Shown one piece after another: positions 17,908 to 27,369 of a stretch of DNA of 64,000 nucleotides. Under the pieces are notes generated by a model. That model was not told where the DNA came from. It saw nothing but the letters and a program-made list of their open reading frames with translations, and made no database searches. How positions within the stretch are numbered: the stretch's first letter is position 1; every line of letters begins with the position of its first letter. Source of the DNA: Bosea vaviloviae (lineage in GTDB: Bacteria > Pseudomonadota > Alphaproteobacteria > Rhizobiales > Beijerinckiaceae); NCBI RefSeq assembly GCF_001741865.1, contig NZ_CP017147.1, positions 5,137,001 through 5,201,000 on the forward strand, in the 5' to 3' direction. Made by a program: the position numbers and the translations under genes.

Positions 17908-18302
17908 GGCACTGGCCTCGTCGAAGGAGCGACACCGCAGCGAAGCGGCGTAATTTCGCGAAAGCTAGAGGCCGGCGCGCACCGCGCATAGATGCGTGGC
18001 TGCAAATGCGGCCATGCAGCCAAGGGGGCTTGAACATACGGGTTGTGAGGCGGCCATGCGCCGAGCTCGGGACCGCCCCATGGCGCGCGCGCTTGCAGCA
18101 AAGGCCGCCGTGCCGGCATAGCAGTGCCACCCTAGAGCCGGATGATTTCAGATGGGATCACTCCGTGCTTCCATCTGAAATCTGAATCCGTCTCTCACCC
18201 AAGAGTGAGAGCAGGATCAATGCGAAAAACCGGTTCCCACTTTTTCGCATCCTGCTCTTGCAGAGGCGCGCGACGCACGGCCTCGTCCGGAAAGCACACC
18301 CC
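17908..18302. repeat. Gene-free stretch with composite REP element
   Basis: 395 bases without a gene. 18134-18249 holds a composite element: a hairpin with arms GATTTCAGATGG/CCATCTGAAATC (18144-18182), a CTCTCACCCAAGAGTGAGAG hairpin, then family A (18221-18249, TGCGAAAAACCGG ... TTTTTCGCA). A copy in the opposite orientation lies at 43961-44080. Confidence 0.8.
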
Positions 18303-19265
18303 GTGAACCAGGCCGTTCCGCCGCCTCAACTTGCCGCCGCCACACGCCTCGCCGTGCCCGCCGGCCGGACGCCCTGGCTCGGCATCGCCTGTGGCCTGAC
18401 GACCAGCCTGATCTGGGGCATCCAGGCCGTGGTCTCGCGCCAGTCGGTCGCCGACGGATTGACCGCGGCCGATGTCACGATCCTGCGTTTTGTGACCGCC
18501 GCACTCCTGCTGCTGCCCTTCGCACTGCGGCGGATGCGGCCGTTTCCGATCGGGCGGATCGGCTGGCGCCGCGCTCTGGTGCTCACAGCGCTTGCCGGCG
18601 CGCCCTATTCGCTGGTGCTCATCGCCGGCGCCTCCTTCGCCCCGGCGCTGCATTCCGCGACCATCACGCCGGGATTGATCCCGGTTTTCACTGCCATTCT
18701 CGCTTATGCCCTGGCGGGCGAACGGCCGGGTCGGATGCGGCTGGCCGGGCTCGCGCTGGTGCTGGCGGGCGTTGGAGTCTTCTCCTGGCAGGCGCTTTCC
18801 TCACAGTCCCTTGGACATGCCCCCGCCCACGACAGTGCCTGGATCGGTGACCTGCTGTTCGTGCTCACCGCGATGATGTGGACAGTGTTCGGGCTGCTGG
18901 CGAAGCGCTGGGGCGCGGACGCGATCGACGTCACCATCGCGACCTGCCTGCTCTCGCTGCTGTTCCTGCCCGTCGTCACCCTGGCGCTGCCGATCCGGCT
19001 CGACGAGGTCGCCTGGGGCGCGCTTGCCCTGCAGGCCTTCTACCAGGGCGCTCTGGTCGGCGTCGGGGCGCTGTTTCTCTACACCCAGACGGTGGCGCTG
19101 CTGGGAGCGGCGCGCGCGACCCTGTTCCTGCCGTTGAACCCGGCGATCACGGCGCTCACTGGGGCGGTCCTGCTCGGCGAGTGGCCCTCGACGGCGGAAA
19201 TCATCGGCATGCTGCTGGTCATCACCGGCATGACCGTGGCGCTGCGCTCACGCAGCGTGGCCTGA
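18303..19265 (+). CDS. EamA family DMT transporter
   Basis: 320 residues and ten predicted transmembrane segments in two EamA repeats (first from GIACGLTTSLIWGIQAVVS, second from WIGDLLFVLTAMMWTVFG). Such proteins export or exchange metabolites; substrate unknown. The start is taken at GTG 18303, nine bases after GGAAAG; a longer frame exists upstream but runs into repeat DNA. It converges on the gpt gene with 23 bases between stops. Confidence 0.85.
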   Translation: MNQAVPPPQLAAATRLAVPAGRTPWLGIACGLTTSLIWGIQAVVSRQSVADGLTAADVTILRFVTAALLLLPFALRRMRPFPIGRIGWRRALVLTALAGAPYSLVLIAGASFAPALHSATITPGLIPVFTAILAYALAGERPGRMRLAGLALVLAGVGVFSWQALSSQSLGHAPAHDSAWIGDLLFVLTAMMWTVFGLLAKRWGADAIDVTIATCLLSLLFLPVVTLALPIRLDEVAWGALALQAFYQGALVGVGALFLYTQTVALLGAARATLFLPLNPAITALTGAVLLGEWPSTAEIIGMLLVITGMTVALRSRSVA

Positions 19266-19288
19266 AGCCTCAGCTGCCGCTTGGCGCT

Positions 19289-19798
19289 TCAGCCCTTGTG
19301 GTCCTTGGCGATCGGCTCGACATAGGCGAGCCCCATATCCCAGGGGAAATAGATCCAGGTGTCCTGGCTGACCTCGGTGATGAAGGTGTCGACCGTCGGC
19401 ACGCCGGCAGGCTTGGCGTAGACCGTGGCGAAATGCGCGTTGGGCAGCATCTCGCGCACGACGCGGGCAGTCTTGCCGGTGTCGGTCAAATCGTCGACGA
19501 CGAGCACGCCTCGGCCCTTGCCGTCGCCGATCGCCTTGATCGAGGGCGCGACATCCTTCAGCACCTTGAGCTCGGACTGGTTCTTGTAGTCGTGATAGCT
19601 CGCGACGCAGACCGTCTCGATCAGCCGCAAGCCGAGCTCCCGGCAGATGATCGCGGCCGGCACGAGCCCGCCGCGCGTGATGCAGACGATGGCCTCGAAG
19701 GGCCCCTTCTCGGCCAATCGCCAGGCGAGAGCGCGCGCGTCGCGGTGAAACTGGTCCCAGGATACGGGAAAGGCCTTGTTGGAGGTCGGTTCGGCCAT
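19289..19798 (-). CDS. gpt: Xanthine-guanine phosphoribosyltransferase
   Basis: 169 residues. The enzyme salvages xanthine and guanine by transferring them to PRPP. The PRPP-binding motif [14 protein letters not shown] is intact; the N-terminal [17 protein letters not shown] and the [11 protein letters not shown] loop fit XGPRT, and [26 protein letters not shown] is the typical C-terminal base-binding region. ATG 19798 follows GGAG. Confidence 0.93.
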   Translation of the reverse strand: MAEPTSNKAFPVSWDQFHRDARALAWRLAEKGPFEAIVCITRGGLVPAAIICRELGLRLIETVCVASYHDYKNQSELKVLKDVAPSIKAIGDGKGRGVLVVDDLTDTGKTARVVREMLPNAHFATVYAKPAGVPTVDTFITEVSQDTWIYFPWDMGLAYVEPIAKDHKG

Positions 19799-19954
19799 GG
19801 CGCGGGCTCCGGGCTTCATTTGGCGCATATGGCGCCGCTCTGATGGCAAACCCTATCCCCGCCGCGCTGACAAGAGGCCGCCGCCCGCCATCCCCAGAAG
19901 GCCGGGATAGCAGGCGGCGGATCGCCGTTCAGAACCTGCTTTTCATGCCCGGAA

Positions 19955-20003
19955 CCTCTCCGTCATTCCGGGCTCGCCGCTGCGGGGCGCCCCGGAATGA
20001 CGG
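19955..20003. repeat. REP palindrome overlapping the 3' end of the chemoreceptor gene
   Basis: CCGTCATTCCGGG and CCCGGAATGACGG arms (with GCTCGCC between) flank a GC loop. The TGA stop at 19963-19965 lies inside it. Confidence 0.75.
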
Positions 20004-21882
20004 TGTGGTTCCGAGCCAAGACAACGGGCTCTAAAACTCCGACCAGCCCTCGGCGCTGCCGCCGGCTACCGCCAGGCGGGGCCGCGCGCGGAGCGGGCAT
20101 GGAGACAGAAACGGGCATGCGGGCAAGAGCAGGCGCCGGCGCGCGGCGCTGGAGCTGCGGCGCGGCCTGCCTGATCTCGCCTGCGATCCGTGCCGCGAAG
20201 TCCGCGCCAGCGTCGAGCGTGAAGGCCGCGACCATCGCGCTGAGCGCCGAGGTGTCGTGCTGGAGATCGCGCGCGACCTTGGCGCTCTGATCGGCCAGGA
20301 GCGCGTTCTGCTGGGTCATCTCGTCCATATGCGCGACGGTACGCGCCATCTCGTCGATGCCGTTGGCCTGCTCGATGCTGGCCTGCGAGATCTCGCTGAC
20401 TGTGGTCGAGACCTTCGAGGCGGCCGAGACGATCTCGCGCAGCGTCGTGCCGGCATCCTTGACGAGCTGCACGCCGGTCTGGATCTGCTGCGTCGAGTTG
20501 GCGATCAGCGATTTGACGCCATTGGCGGATTCGCTGCAGCGCTTGGCGAGCGCCCGCACTTCGGAGGCGACCACGGCGAAACCCCGGCCGGCATCGCCGG
20601 CACGGGCGGCCTCGACCGCCGCATTGAGCGCAAGCAGATTCGTCTGGAAGGCGATCTCGTCGATCATCGCGATGATCTCGGAAATGCTGGACGAGGCCTT
20701 CTCGATCCGCTCCATCGCGCTGACGGCCTCGGTAACGATCGCCCCGCCGCGGACCGCGACCTGGGTCGCCTCTTCGCCGAGCGCCACGGCGGCGCGCGAA
20801 TTGCCGGCGCTGTGCTTGACCGAGGCCGCGAGTTCCTCGGTCGTCGCCGCCGTTTCCTGCAGGCTCGAGGCGTTGGCCTCGGTCCGCTCCGCGAGTTGGG
20901 CGCTGTCCGAGGAGATGCTGGTCGAAGCCGCGTCGATCCGGCCGGAAATCTCGCGGACGGAGGACACCACCGCCGCCATCGTATCGATCAGATCGTTCAC
21001 CCCGGCGCAGAGCTGGGCGATCTCGCCGCTCTTGCCCTCAAGCGAGACGCGCCCCGTCAGGTCCTTGTCCTTGGCGCGGGCGATCACCTCGCCGGTTTCG
21101 CGCACCGCCGCCTCGAGCTGCTGGCCCTTGAAGCTCGCCGTGATGTCGGTGGCGAATTTCACCACTTTATAGGGCTGCCCCTTGGCATCCATGATCGGAT
21201 TGTAGCTCGCCTGGATCCAGATCTGATTGCCGGCCTTGCCGACGCGGCGATATTGCGCTGCGTCGTATTCGCCGCGCCCGAGGCGCTCCCAGAACTGGCG
21301 ATAGGCCGAGGTTTCGCGCTCAGCGGGATCGACGAACATGGAATGATGCCGGCCGACCACCTCGGAGAGGGAGTAGCCGAGCACCGCCAGGAAGTTCTCA
21401 TTGGCATGCAGCACCTTGCCGGTGAGATCGAACTCGATCACGGCCTGAGCCTTGTTGATCGCCTGCTGCTGGCCTTCCAGATCCGCGAGACGGTTCTTCT
21501 CCTGCGTGATGTCGGTGGCGAACTTGACCACGCCGACCGGCTTGCCGCCGGCGCCGAGGATCGGGTTGTAGCTCGCCTGGATCCAGATCTCCTTGCCGCC
21601 CTTGCCGATGCGCAGATATTGCCCGCGCGAGTACTCGCCGCGGCCGAGATCGAGCCAGAACTGCTTGTATGCCGGCGTTTCGCGCTCAGCCGGCGAGACG
21701 AACATGCTGTGGTGCTGGCCTTTGATCTCGGCCAGCGTGTAACCCAGCGTCGCCAGGAAATTCTCGTTGGCGTTCAGAACCTTGCCGGTGAGATCGAACT
21801 CGATCACCGCTTGCGAACGGTTGATCGCATCGAGTTGGCCGGTGACATGGCGGTTCGAAAACAGGCTGGAAAGGCGCGACAT
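19963..21882 (-). CDS. Methyl-accepting chemotaxis protein with two tandem PAS domains
   Basis: 639 residues, no transmembrane segment, so a cytoplasmic receptor. PAS1 (about 15-130) and PAS2 (about 138-252) are close copies, each with QAVIEFDLTGKVL-ANENFLA, MFV-PAERET and IWIQASYNPI. A HAMP-like stretch precedes the signalling domain, whose hairpin tip reads [26 protein letters not shown] domains of this Aer-like type often bind heme or FAD; which applies is unknown. ATG 21882 has AAGGGGGGATCC. The last dozen residues and the stop are encoded by a palindromic repeat. Confidence 0.92.
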   Translation of the reverse strand: MSRLSSLFSNRHVTGQLDAINRSQAVIEFDLTGKVLNANENFLATLGYTLAEIKGQHHSMFVSPAERETPAYKQFWLDLGRGEYSRGQYLRIGKGGKEIWIQASYNPILGAGGKPVGVVKFATDITQEKNRLADLEGQQQAINKAQAVIEFDLTGKVLHANENFLAVLGYSLSEVVGRHHSMFVDPAERETSAYRQFWERLGRGEYDAAQYRRVGKAGNQIWIQASYNPIMDAKGQPYKVVKFATDITASFKGQQLEAAVRETGEVIARAKDKDLTGRVSLEGKSGEIAQLCAGVNDLIDTMAAVVSSVREISGRIDAASTSISSDSAQLAERTEANASSLQETAATTEELAASVKHSAGNSRAAVALGEEATQVAVRGGAIVTEAVSAMERIEKASSSISEIIAMIDEIAFQTNLLALNAAVEAARAGDAGRGFAVVASEVRALAKRCSESANGVKSLIANSTQQIQTGVQLVKDAGTTLREIVSAASKVSTTVSEISQASIEQANGIDEMARTVAHMDEMTQQNALLADQSAKVARDLQHDTSALSAMVAAFTLDAGADFAARIAGEIRQAAPQLQRRAPAPALARMPVSVSMPAPRAAPPGGSRRQRRGLVGVLEPVVLARNHTVIPGRPAAASPE

Positions 21883-22057
21883 GGATCCCCCCTTAAGCTG
21901 CCCCCGGACACGCTCGCATGGCAGGTTTCGGCGGCGGGATGCCGGCGACAACCACCAGGAAAGGAGCCGGGAGTTATGCAACTTAAAATTGCCACAACTC
22001 GGTTAATACAACCTGTAGATTGATTACCTTAGGTCATTGTCGCGCCGTCCATACGCA

Positions 22058-22185
22058 GAACCACGCCGTCATCCCGGGCGACCGAAGGTCGTCCCGGGAT
22101 CCATCGTAGGGCCAATCCTTTAAAAGGCCTGGCCTCCGATGGATCCCGGCGCTCCGCTTCGCTTCGGCCAGGATGACGGTGTGGT
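22058..22185. repeat. Long inverted palindromic repeat
   Basis: CCGTCATCCCGGGCGACC, GGTCGTCCCGGGATCCATCG, then CGATGGATCCCGG and CAGGATGACGG form a nested hairpin downstream of the cinA-like gene. It probably marks the end of that transcript. Confidence 0.7.
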
Positions 22186-22192
22186 TCTGAGG

Positions 22193-22948
22193 CTAGACAG
22201 CAAGCCTCGCGCGTTCGCTGTCGATCATCGCCTGGACAGCCGCCATCGCGACCGCGAGCTTTTCGGGGTCGCGCGAGCGCACGACGATGTTGGTGTCGGG
22301 ACCCGCTTCCGAGAAGAACGGGTAGGAGCCGATCGAGACCTCGGGATGCGCCTTCGCCACCTCCGCCAGCGCCGTGCCGATATCACCCTCGCGCAAGCCG
22401 GCGCGCACCGTATCCGACAGCATCCTGACCCCGGTCCGCAGCGTCGGCGCGACGACATCGAGCATCGCCTGCATGATCGAGGGCACGCCGGCCATGACAT
22501 AGACATTGCCGATGTTGAAGCCCGGCGCCTTGGAGACCGAGTTGGCGATCAAATCCGCGCCGGCCGGAATGCGGGCCATGCGCAGCCTTGCCTCGTTGAG
22601 CTGGTCGGGAGGAAAGCGCTCGGACAGCATCGCGATGGCGCGCGGATCGTGGTCGATCGAGACGCCGAAGGCCGCTGCTACCGCATCGGCGGTGATGTCG
22701 TCATGCGTCGGGCCGATGCCGCCGGTGGTGAAGACATAGGTGAAGCGGGCGCGCAGCGCATTCAGCGCCTGGACGATCTCATCCTGGATATCGGACACCA
22801 CGCGCACCTCGCGCAGATCGATGCCGATATTGGTGAGATATTCGGCGATATAGCCGATATTCTTGTCCTTGGTCCGGCCGCTGAGAATCTCGTCGCCGAT
22901 CACCAGGATCGCCGCCGTCACGGGCGTGGTTTCGCTGCTGGACGTCAT
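22193..22948 (-). CDS. CinA N-terminal (molybdopterin-binding-like) domain protein
   Basis: 251 residues forming only the MoCF-like half of CinA: ILVIGDEILSGRTKDKN, then FTTGGIGPTHDDITADAVA, and GFNIGNVYVMAGVPSIM. In full-length CinA this half has ADP-ribose pyrophosphatase activity. The second half, the nicotinamide mononucleotide deamidase domain, is a separate gene at 25060-25536. ATG 22948 is preceded by AGAGG. Transcribed alone. Confidence 0.88.
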   Translation of the reverse strand: MTSSSETTPVTAAILVIGDEILSGRTKDKNIGYIAEYLTNIGIDLREVRVVSDIQDEIVQALNALRARFTYVFTTGGIGPTHDDITADAVAAAFGVSIDHDPRAIAMLSERFPPDQLNEARLRMARIPAGADLIANSVSKAPGFNIGNVYVMAGVPSIMQAMLDVVAPTLRTGVRMLSDTVRAGLREGDIGTALAEVAKAHPEVSIGSYPFFSEAGPDTNIVVRSRDPEKLAVAMAAVQAMIDSERARLAV

Positions 22949-23072
22949 GGCCGGTGCCTCTGGCTGGGCGGCCGGCAAAGCGCGGACGGCCGTTTCTCCC
23001 CTACAGCTAGGGCCTCCGGCAACCGGGCTCAAGCCGTCGCCCGCGCGCCCCTCATGCGCGGCAGGGCGAACC

Positions 23073-23924
23073 TCAGGCGGCGTCGCGCTCGAAGACGAGG
23101 TTCAGCCGCGTCTGCGCCAGCATGCGGTAGCCGCGCTGCGTCAACAGCCCCACCAGATCCATCTGCCAGCGCTCGCGCGAATCCTCGATGATGATGAAGC
23201 TCGGCCAGAGCGCTTCCGGCGCGTCGCGCAGGAAGGGTTCGAGGATCAGATCCTCGGCGCCCTCGACATCGAGCTTGACCGCATCGAGCCGCTCATAGCC
23301 CTCGCTCTGGAGCAAGGCGAGCAGCGTCGTTGCCGGCACCTTGACGGTGGCGCCCGTGCTGGAGCGCAGGATGCGCACGCTCGACTCGCCCTTATTGGCC
23401 GGGTCAAGGAACAGCGTCAGCTCGCCCGGCTTGTCGGCGAGCGCGCAGGCGATCGCCTTGACCGTGCCGAACGGGTTCTGCGCGATGTTGAAGGCGAGCC
23501 GCGCGAACACATCGGGCTGCGGCTCGACCGCGAGAATCCGGGCGCCCGGCCCCGCCTTCGCCGCAACGAACAGGGAGTAAGCCCCGATATTCGCGCCGAT
23601 ATCGATGAAGCGGAAACCCTCGCGAATGCGGCCGGCGAGCAGATCGCGCTCGCGCTGGTCGAAATATTGCGGCGTGAACAGCACGCGCTTCTCGCAGACA
23701 TTGCCGTCCGGATAGAGCCGCATCTTCGCGCCGAGCGATTCGATGTCGACCGGTGCGCCGGCGAGCGAGCGCAATCCCAGGCGGCGCAGCGCATAGGCGG
23801 TCTTGCGGCCGAGGAAGCTGTCGGGCGCGCAGCGCGTCCAGGCGATGATGCGTGCGAGAACGCCGCGGGGAGCGAAGGCGCCGAAAGGCTTCGCCTCGGC
23901 TTGTGTCTGATCGGTGATGGCCAT
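23073..23924 (-). CDS. FkbM family methyltransferase
   Basis: 283 residues. The SAM-binding fold shows FIDIGANIGAYSLFVAAKAG (motif I) and ILAVEPQPDVFARL (motif II); the C-terminal DAVKLDVEGAEDLILE is the FkbM hallmark. The family O-methylates sugars or other secondary products; the substrate here is unknown. ATG 23924 gives MAITDQTQ and is the last reasonable start before a long unlikely extension. The TRAP binding-protein gene starts divergently 133 bases away. Confidence 0.88.
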   Translation of the reverse strand: MAITDQTQAEAKPFGAFAPRGVLARIIAWTRCAPDSFLGRKTAYALRRLGLRSLAGAPVDIESLGAKMRLYPDGNVCEKRVLFTPQYFDQRERDLLAGRIREGFRFIDIGANIGAYSLFVAAKAGPGARILAVEPQPDVFARLAFNIAQNPFGTVKAIACALADKPGELTLFLDPANKGESSVRILRSSTGATVKVPATTLLALLQSEGYERLDAVKLDVEGAEDLILEPFLRDAPEALWPSFIIIEDSRERWQMDLVGLLTQRGYRMLAQTRLNLVFERDAA

Positions 23925-24057
23925 GGGGCGGCGTGATACACCCCATGTCGCGTGCGCGCCAGCCGGAACAGCTTTTGCTTCCATCCGTCTTCCCCCAGCC
24001 GGTCTGGCATTGCACCCTGCCACGCCACACCCGGCGCTTAAGCCACGGAGCCTGTCG

Positions 24058-25053
24058 ATGCGATTTCTCCCAACGCTTGCCTTGGCTCTAGGCCTGATCT
24101 GCTCTGCCTTGGCGCACCCCGCTTTGGCGCAAGAGGCGCGCTGGGACGTCATCAACGAATATCCGGCCTCGTCGCTGCCCGGCGAGGCGGACGCCTTCTT
24201 CGCCGAGGCGGTGAAGGCGAAGGCAGCCGGAAAGCTCACGATCAACCCGATTCCCGACGCGAAATCGGGACTGCGTACGCGCGAGCAGCTGAAAGCGGTC
24301 TCGGACGGGCGCTTCGCCATGGCCAACAGCTTTGGCGGCGCGCTGGGCGACGAGGCTCCGCTCTTCCTGCTCTCCTCCCTGCCCTTCGTCACCGCTTCGC
24401 CGGCGGATGCCAAAGCGCTCTATGACGCCGCCAAGCCACTGTACGAAAGCCTCTTCGCGGCGCGCGGGCAGAAGCTGCTCTACATCTCGCCCTGGCCGCC
24501 CTCGGGCATCTGGTCGGCGGCACCGCTGACGGACCTTGCGGCGCTGAAGGCGCTGAAGATCAGGACCTATGACAAGACCGGAACCGAGGTGCTGGCGCAG
24601 GTCGCGGCAAGCGCCGGCATCGTCTCCTTCTCCGACCTCAACCCCAAGCTGGACTCCGGCGAGATCAACGCTGTGCTTTCCTCCGGCGATGGCGGGGCCG
24701 GCCGGCAATTGTGGAAATACACCCGCAACTTCTCGGAGATCCTCTACGCCGTGCCCCTGAGCTTCGCCTCGGTCTCGCTCGACGCCTGGCAGAAGCTCGA
24801 CACCGCGACGCAAGCCGCCGTTGAGACTGCCGCAGCCGAGACGAGCGCGCATCAATGGCAGGCGATGAGCGGCCGCGTTGCGATCAACTACAAGCGCATG
24901 CGCGACAATGGCGTCGCGATCGACGAGGCGCCGCCCAAGGAGGTGATGGAGGCCTTGCGGGCCGCAGCCGCGCAATCCGTGGCGCAATGGAAAACCATAG
25001 CCGATCCGGCGGCGCAGCAAGTCCTGACGGACTTCCTGGCGCGCCCGCGCTGA
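24058..25053 (+). CDS. TRAP transporter substrate-binding protein (DctP family)
   Basis: 331 residues with a signal peptide ending ALAHPALAQ. The fold shows FFAEAVKAKAAGKLTI, GRFAMANSFGGALGDEAPLF and LKIRTYDKTGTEVLAQ, the latter being the usual carboxylate-binding arginine region (Arg in KIRTY). TRAP systems need DctQ and DctM membrane proteins; neither is in this window, so the protein is an orphan here. ATG 24058 follows ACGGAG. Confidence 0.82.
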   Translation: MRFLPTLALALGLICSALAHPALAQEARWDVINEYPASSLPGEADAFFAEAVKAKAAGKLTINPIPDAKSGLRTREQLKAVSDGRFAMANSFGGALGDEAPLFLLSSLPFVTASPADAKALYDAAKPLYESLFAARGQKLLYISPWPPSGIWSAAPLTDLAALKALKIRTYDKTGTEVLAQVAASAGIVSFSDLNPKLDSGEINAVLSSGDGGAGRQLWKYTRNFSEILYAVPLSFASVSLDAWQKLDTATQAAVETAAAETSAHQWQAMSGRVAINYKRMRDNGVAIDEAPPKEVMEALRAAAAQSVAQWKTIADPAAQQVLTDFLARPR

Positions 25054-25059
25054 ACCCGC

Positions 25060-25536
25060 TCACAGGTTGTCGTGCAGAAGCCCCAGAGCCGATGCTGCAA
25101 AGATGCGCATATTGGCGATGCGGTCGCCGGAGCCGGTCTCGATCGTCCTGACCAGTTCGACAGGTCCGGAGATCGCCAGGCAGCTATGGCCCGGCGCATC
25201 GCCATAGCTGTTGCCCGAGGGCCCGGAAGCGCCGGTTTCCGCCAACCCCCAGCTCGCGCCGAAGCGCTCGCGCAACCGCCGCGCCAGCAGCAGGGCATAG
25301 GGCTCGCTGGCCGAGCGGATGCCCTCCATCTCCGCAAGCGAGATGCCCATCAAGCCCTCGCGCGCCTGCCTGGTGTAGACGACGGCGCCGCTGACGAAGA
25401 AGGCGGATGCGCCGGGCTGGGCCAGGAGCGAGGCCGCGATCAGGCCGCCAGCCGAGGATTCCGCCACGGCCACGGTCTCGCCGCGCGCCTTGAGCCGCGT
25501 CCCGATCTGCCCCGCCAGTTCCAACAATCCCTGCAT
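25060..25536 (-). CDS. CinA C-terminal domain (PncC-like NMN deamidase)
   Basis: 158 residues matching the stand-alone CinA C-terminal family: VAVAESSAGGLIAASLL, FFVSGAVVYTRQARE, GLAETGASGPSG. Members deamidate nicotinamide mononucleotide to nicotinic acid mononucleotide in NAD recycling. The usual catalytic context ES-(C/T/S)-GG is here ESSAGG. ATG 25536 is preceded by GGAG. It converges with the TRAP gene, six bases between stops. Confidence 0.88.
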   Translation of the reverse strand: MQGLLELAGQIGTRLKARGETVAVAESSAGGLIAASLLAQPGASAFFVSGAVVYTRQAREGLMGISLAEMEGIRSASEPYALLLARRLRERFGASWGLAETGASGPSGNSYGDAPGHSCLAISGPVELVRTIETGSGDRIANMRIFAASALGLLHDNL

Positions 25537-25692
25537 GCCCGCTCCAACTCTTTTCGGCGCTGCGATCGCATGCCTGATACCGGCTGCAGACCCAATCCCA
25601 ATGCGCGTCAAGCGACCCGGCCCGCATTGCAACCGTCTTGCACCATACGCCAAACCCAATAGATATGGTCGGCAAGGAGCCATAGCGTCACG

Positions 25693-26517
25693 ATGACATT
25701 CGACGAAACCCTGGGACGGTCGCGCATGCGCGATCCGGTGATCAAGCTGCACGGCGCCGAGGCCTTCGCGGCCATGCACAAGGCTGGCCGGTTGACCGCC
25801 GCAGGCCTCGACATGCTCGGCGACTACGTCAAGCCGGGCGTCACCACCCAGCGCCTCGACGATCTCGCCTTCCAGTTCGCCATGGACAACGGCGCCTATC
25901 CGGCGACCCTGTTCTATCGCGGCTACACCAAGTCGATCTGCACCTCGATCAACCATGTCGTCTGCCACGGCATCCCCGACGACAAGCCACTGCGCGAGGG
26001 CGACGTCCTCAATATCGACTACACATTGATCGTCGATGGCTGGCATGGCGATTCCAGCCGGATGTACGGCGTCGGCGAAATTTCGCGCAAGGCCGAGCGC
26101 CTGATCGACATCACCTATGAGAGCCTGCTGCGCGGCATCAAGGCCGTGCGCGCCGGCGCGACCACAGGCGATATCGGCTTCGCCATCCAGCGCTATGCCG
26201 AAGGCGAGCGCTGCTCGGTGGTCCGGGATTTCTGCGGCCACGGCGTCGGCCAGGTCTTCCACGACGCGCCCAACATCCTGCATTACGGCTCACCCGGCGA
26301 AGGCCCGCAGCTCAAGACCGGCATGATCTTCACCATCGAGCCGATGATCAATCTCGGCAAATCCGGGGTGAAAGTCCTCTCCGACGGCTGGACCGCCGTA
26401 ACGCGCGACCGCTCGCTCTCGGCCCAGTTCGAGCACACCATCGGCGTCACCGAAACCGGCTGCGAGATCTTCACGCTGTCGCCGACCGGACGCGACAATC
26501 CGCTCGCGCTGCGATGA
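25693..26517 (+). CDS. map: Methionine aminopeptidase type I
   Basis: 274 residues. Removes the initiator methionine from nascent proteins. All metal ligands are visible: Asp in [18 protein letters not shown], His in [12 protein letters not shown], and Glu in FTIEPMIN and [22 protein letters not shown] carries the substrate-side histidine. No N-terminal zinc extension, typical for bacterial MetAP-Ia. The next gene overlaps by four bases (ATGA). Confidence 0.95.
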   Translation: MTFDETLGRSRMRDPVIKLHGAEAFAAMHKAGRLTAAGLDMLGDYVKPGVTTQRLDDLAFQFAMDNGAYPATLFYRGYTKSICTSINHVVCHGIPDDKPLREGDVLNIDYTLIVDGWHGDSSRMYGVGEISRKAERLIDITYESLLRGIKAVRAGATTGDIGFAIQRYAEGERCSVVRDFCGHGVGQVFHDAPNILHYGSPGEGPQLKTGMIFTIEPMINLGKSGVKVLSDGWTAVTRDRSLSAQFEHTIGVTETGCEIFTLSPTGRDNPLALR

Positions 26518-27248
26518 CGGCAGAGGGCGGCAAGGTTCCAAACCGCGCCGCCCCGTCAGGCGCCCTTCCCGACGCCGCCCCGCATTATCACGGCCATCGC
26601 GACCGCTTGCGCGCCCGCTTCCAGGATGCGGGCGCGGGCGCCCTGCCCGATTACGAACTGCTCGAACTGCTGCTCTTCCGCTCGATCCCGCAGCGCGACG
26701 TCAAGCCGCTCGCCAAGGAGCTGATCCAGCGCTTCGGTTCCTTCGCCGAGGTGCTCGCCGCCCCCTCCACGCGGCTCACCGAGGTCAAGGGTGTCGGCGC
26801 GGGCGTGGCGCTCGACCTCAAGATCGTCGAAGCCGCGCTGACGCGCATGGCCAAGGGCGCGGTCGCCAAGCGCGCCGTGCTCTCGTCCTGGTCGGCCGTG
26901 CTCGATTATTGCCGCATGGCGATGGCCTTCGCCGAGCGCGAGCAGTTCCGCATCCTCTTTCTCGACAAGAAGAACGCAGTGATCGCCGACGAGGTGCAGC
27001 AGACCGGCACGGTCGACCACACGCCGGTCTATCCGCGCGAGGTCATGCGCCGGGCGCTGGAACTCTCGGCAACGGCGCTGATCCTCGTCCACAACCACCC
27101 CTCCGGCGACCCGGCGCCATCGCAGGCGGACATCCAGATAACAAAGGCGATCGTCGACATCGCAGCTCCGCTTGGCATCGCCGTGCATGACCACGTCATC
27201 GTCGGCAAAAACGGCCATGCGAGTTTGAAGGAGATGCGGCTGATCTAA
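26514..27248 (+). CDS. radC: RadC family JAB-domain protein
   Basis: 244 residues: an N-terminal helix-hairpin-helix part ([40 protein letters not shown]) and a JAB/MPN metallo-domain with [14 protein letters not shown] (HxH-x7-D). Once thought to act in DNA repair, its biochemical role is unsettled. Translation is coupled to map through ATGA. A strong hairpin follows eight bases after the stop. Confidence 0.94.
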   Translation: MTAEGGKVPNRAAPSGALPDAAPHYHGHRDRLRARFQDAGAGALPDYELLELLLFRSIPQRDVKPLAKELIQRFGSFAEVLAAPSTRLTEVKGVGAGVALDLKIVEAALTRMAKGAVAKRAVLSSWSAVLDYCRMAMAFAEREQFRILFLDKKNAVIADEVQQTGTVDHTPVYPREVMRRALELSATALILVHNHPSGDPAPSQADIQITKAIVDIAAPLGIAVHDHVIVGKNGHASLKEMRLI

Positions 27249-27255
27249 CTAGATA

Positions 27256-27291
27256 GCGTCGCATTCGGACGCTTCCGTCCGAATGCGACGC
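27256..27291. terminator. Hairpin between convergent radC and enolase-superfamily genes
   Basis: A perfect 15-bp stem (GCGTCGCATTCGGAC and its complement) with loop GCTTCC. No T-run on either strand, so it may act as a bidirectional hairpin terminator or be a repeat element; a REP family A core follows at 27323-27350. Confidence 0.55.
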
Positions 27292-27369
27292 GATCCTTTC
27301 CAAAAGGTGAGAGCATTGCTCTTGCGAAAAACCGGTTCCCACTTTGTCGCGCAACGCCCTAAGCGCGCG

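Noticed and set aside
20257..22023. 588-codon plus-strand frame opposite the chemoreceptor
   Set aside because: Antisense of the coiled-coil signalling domain; no motif.
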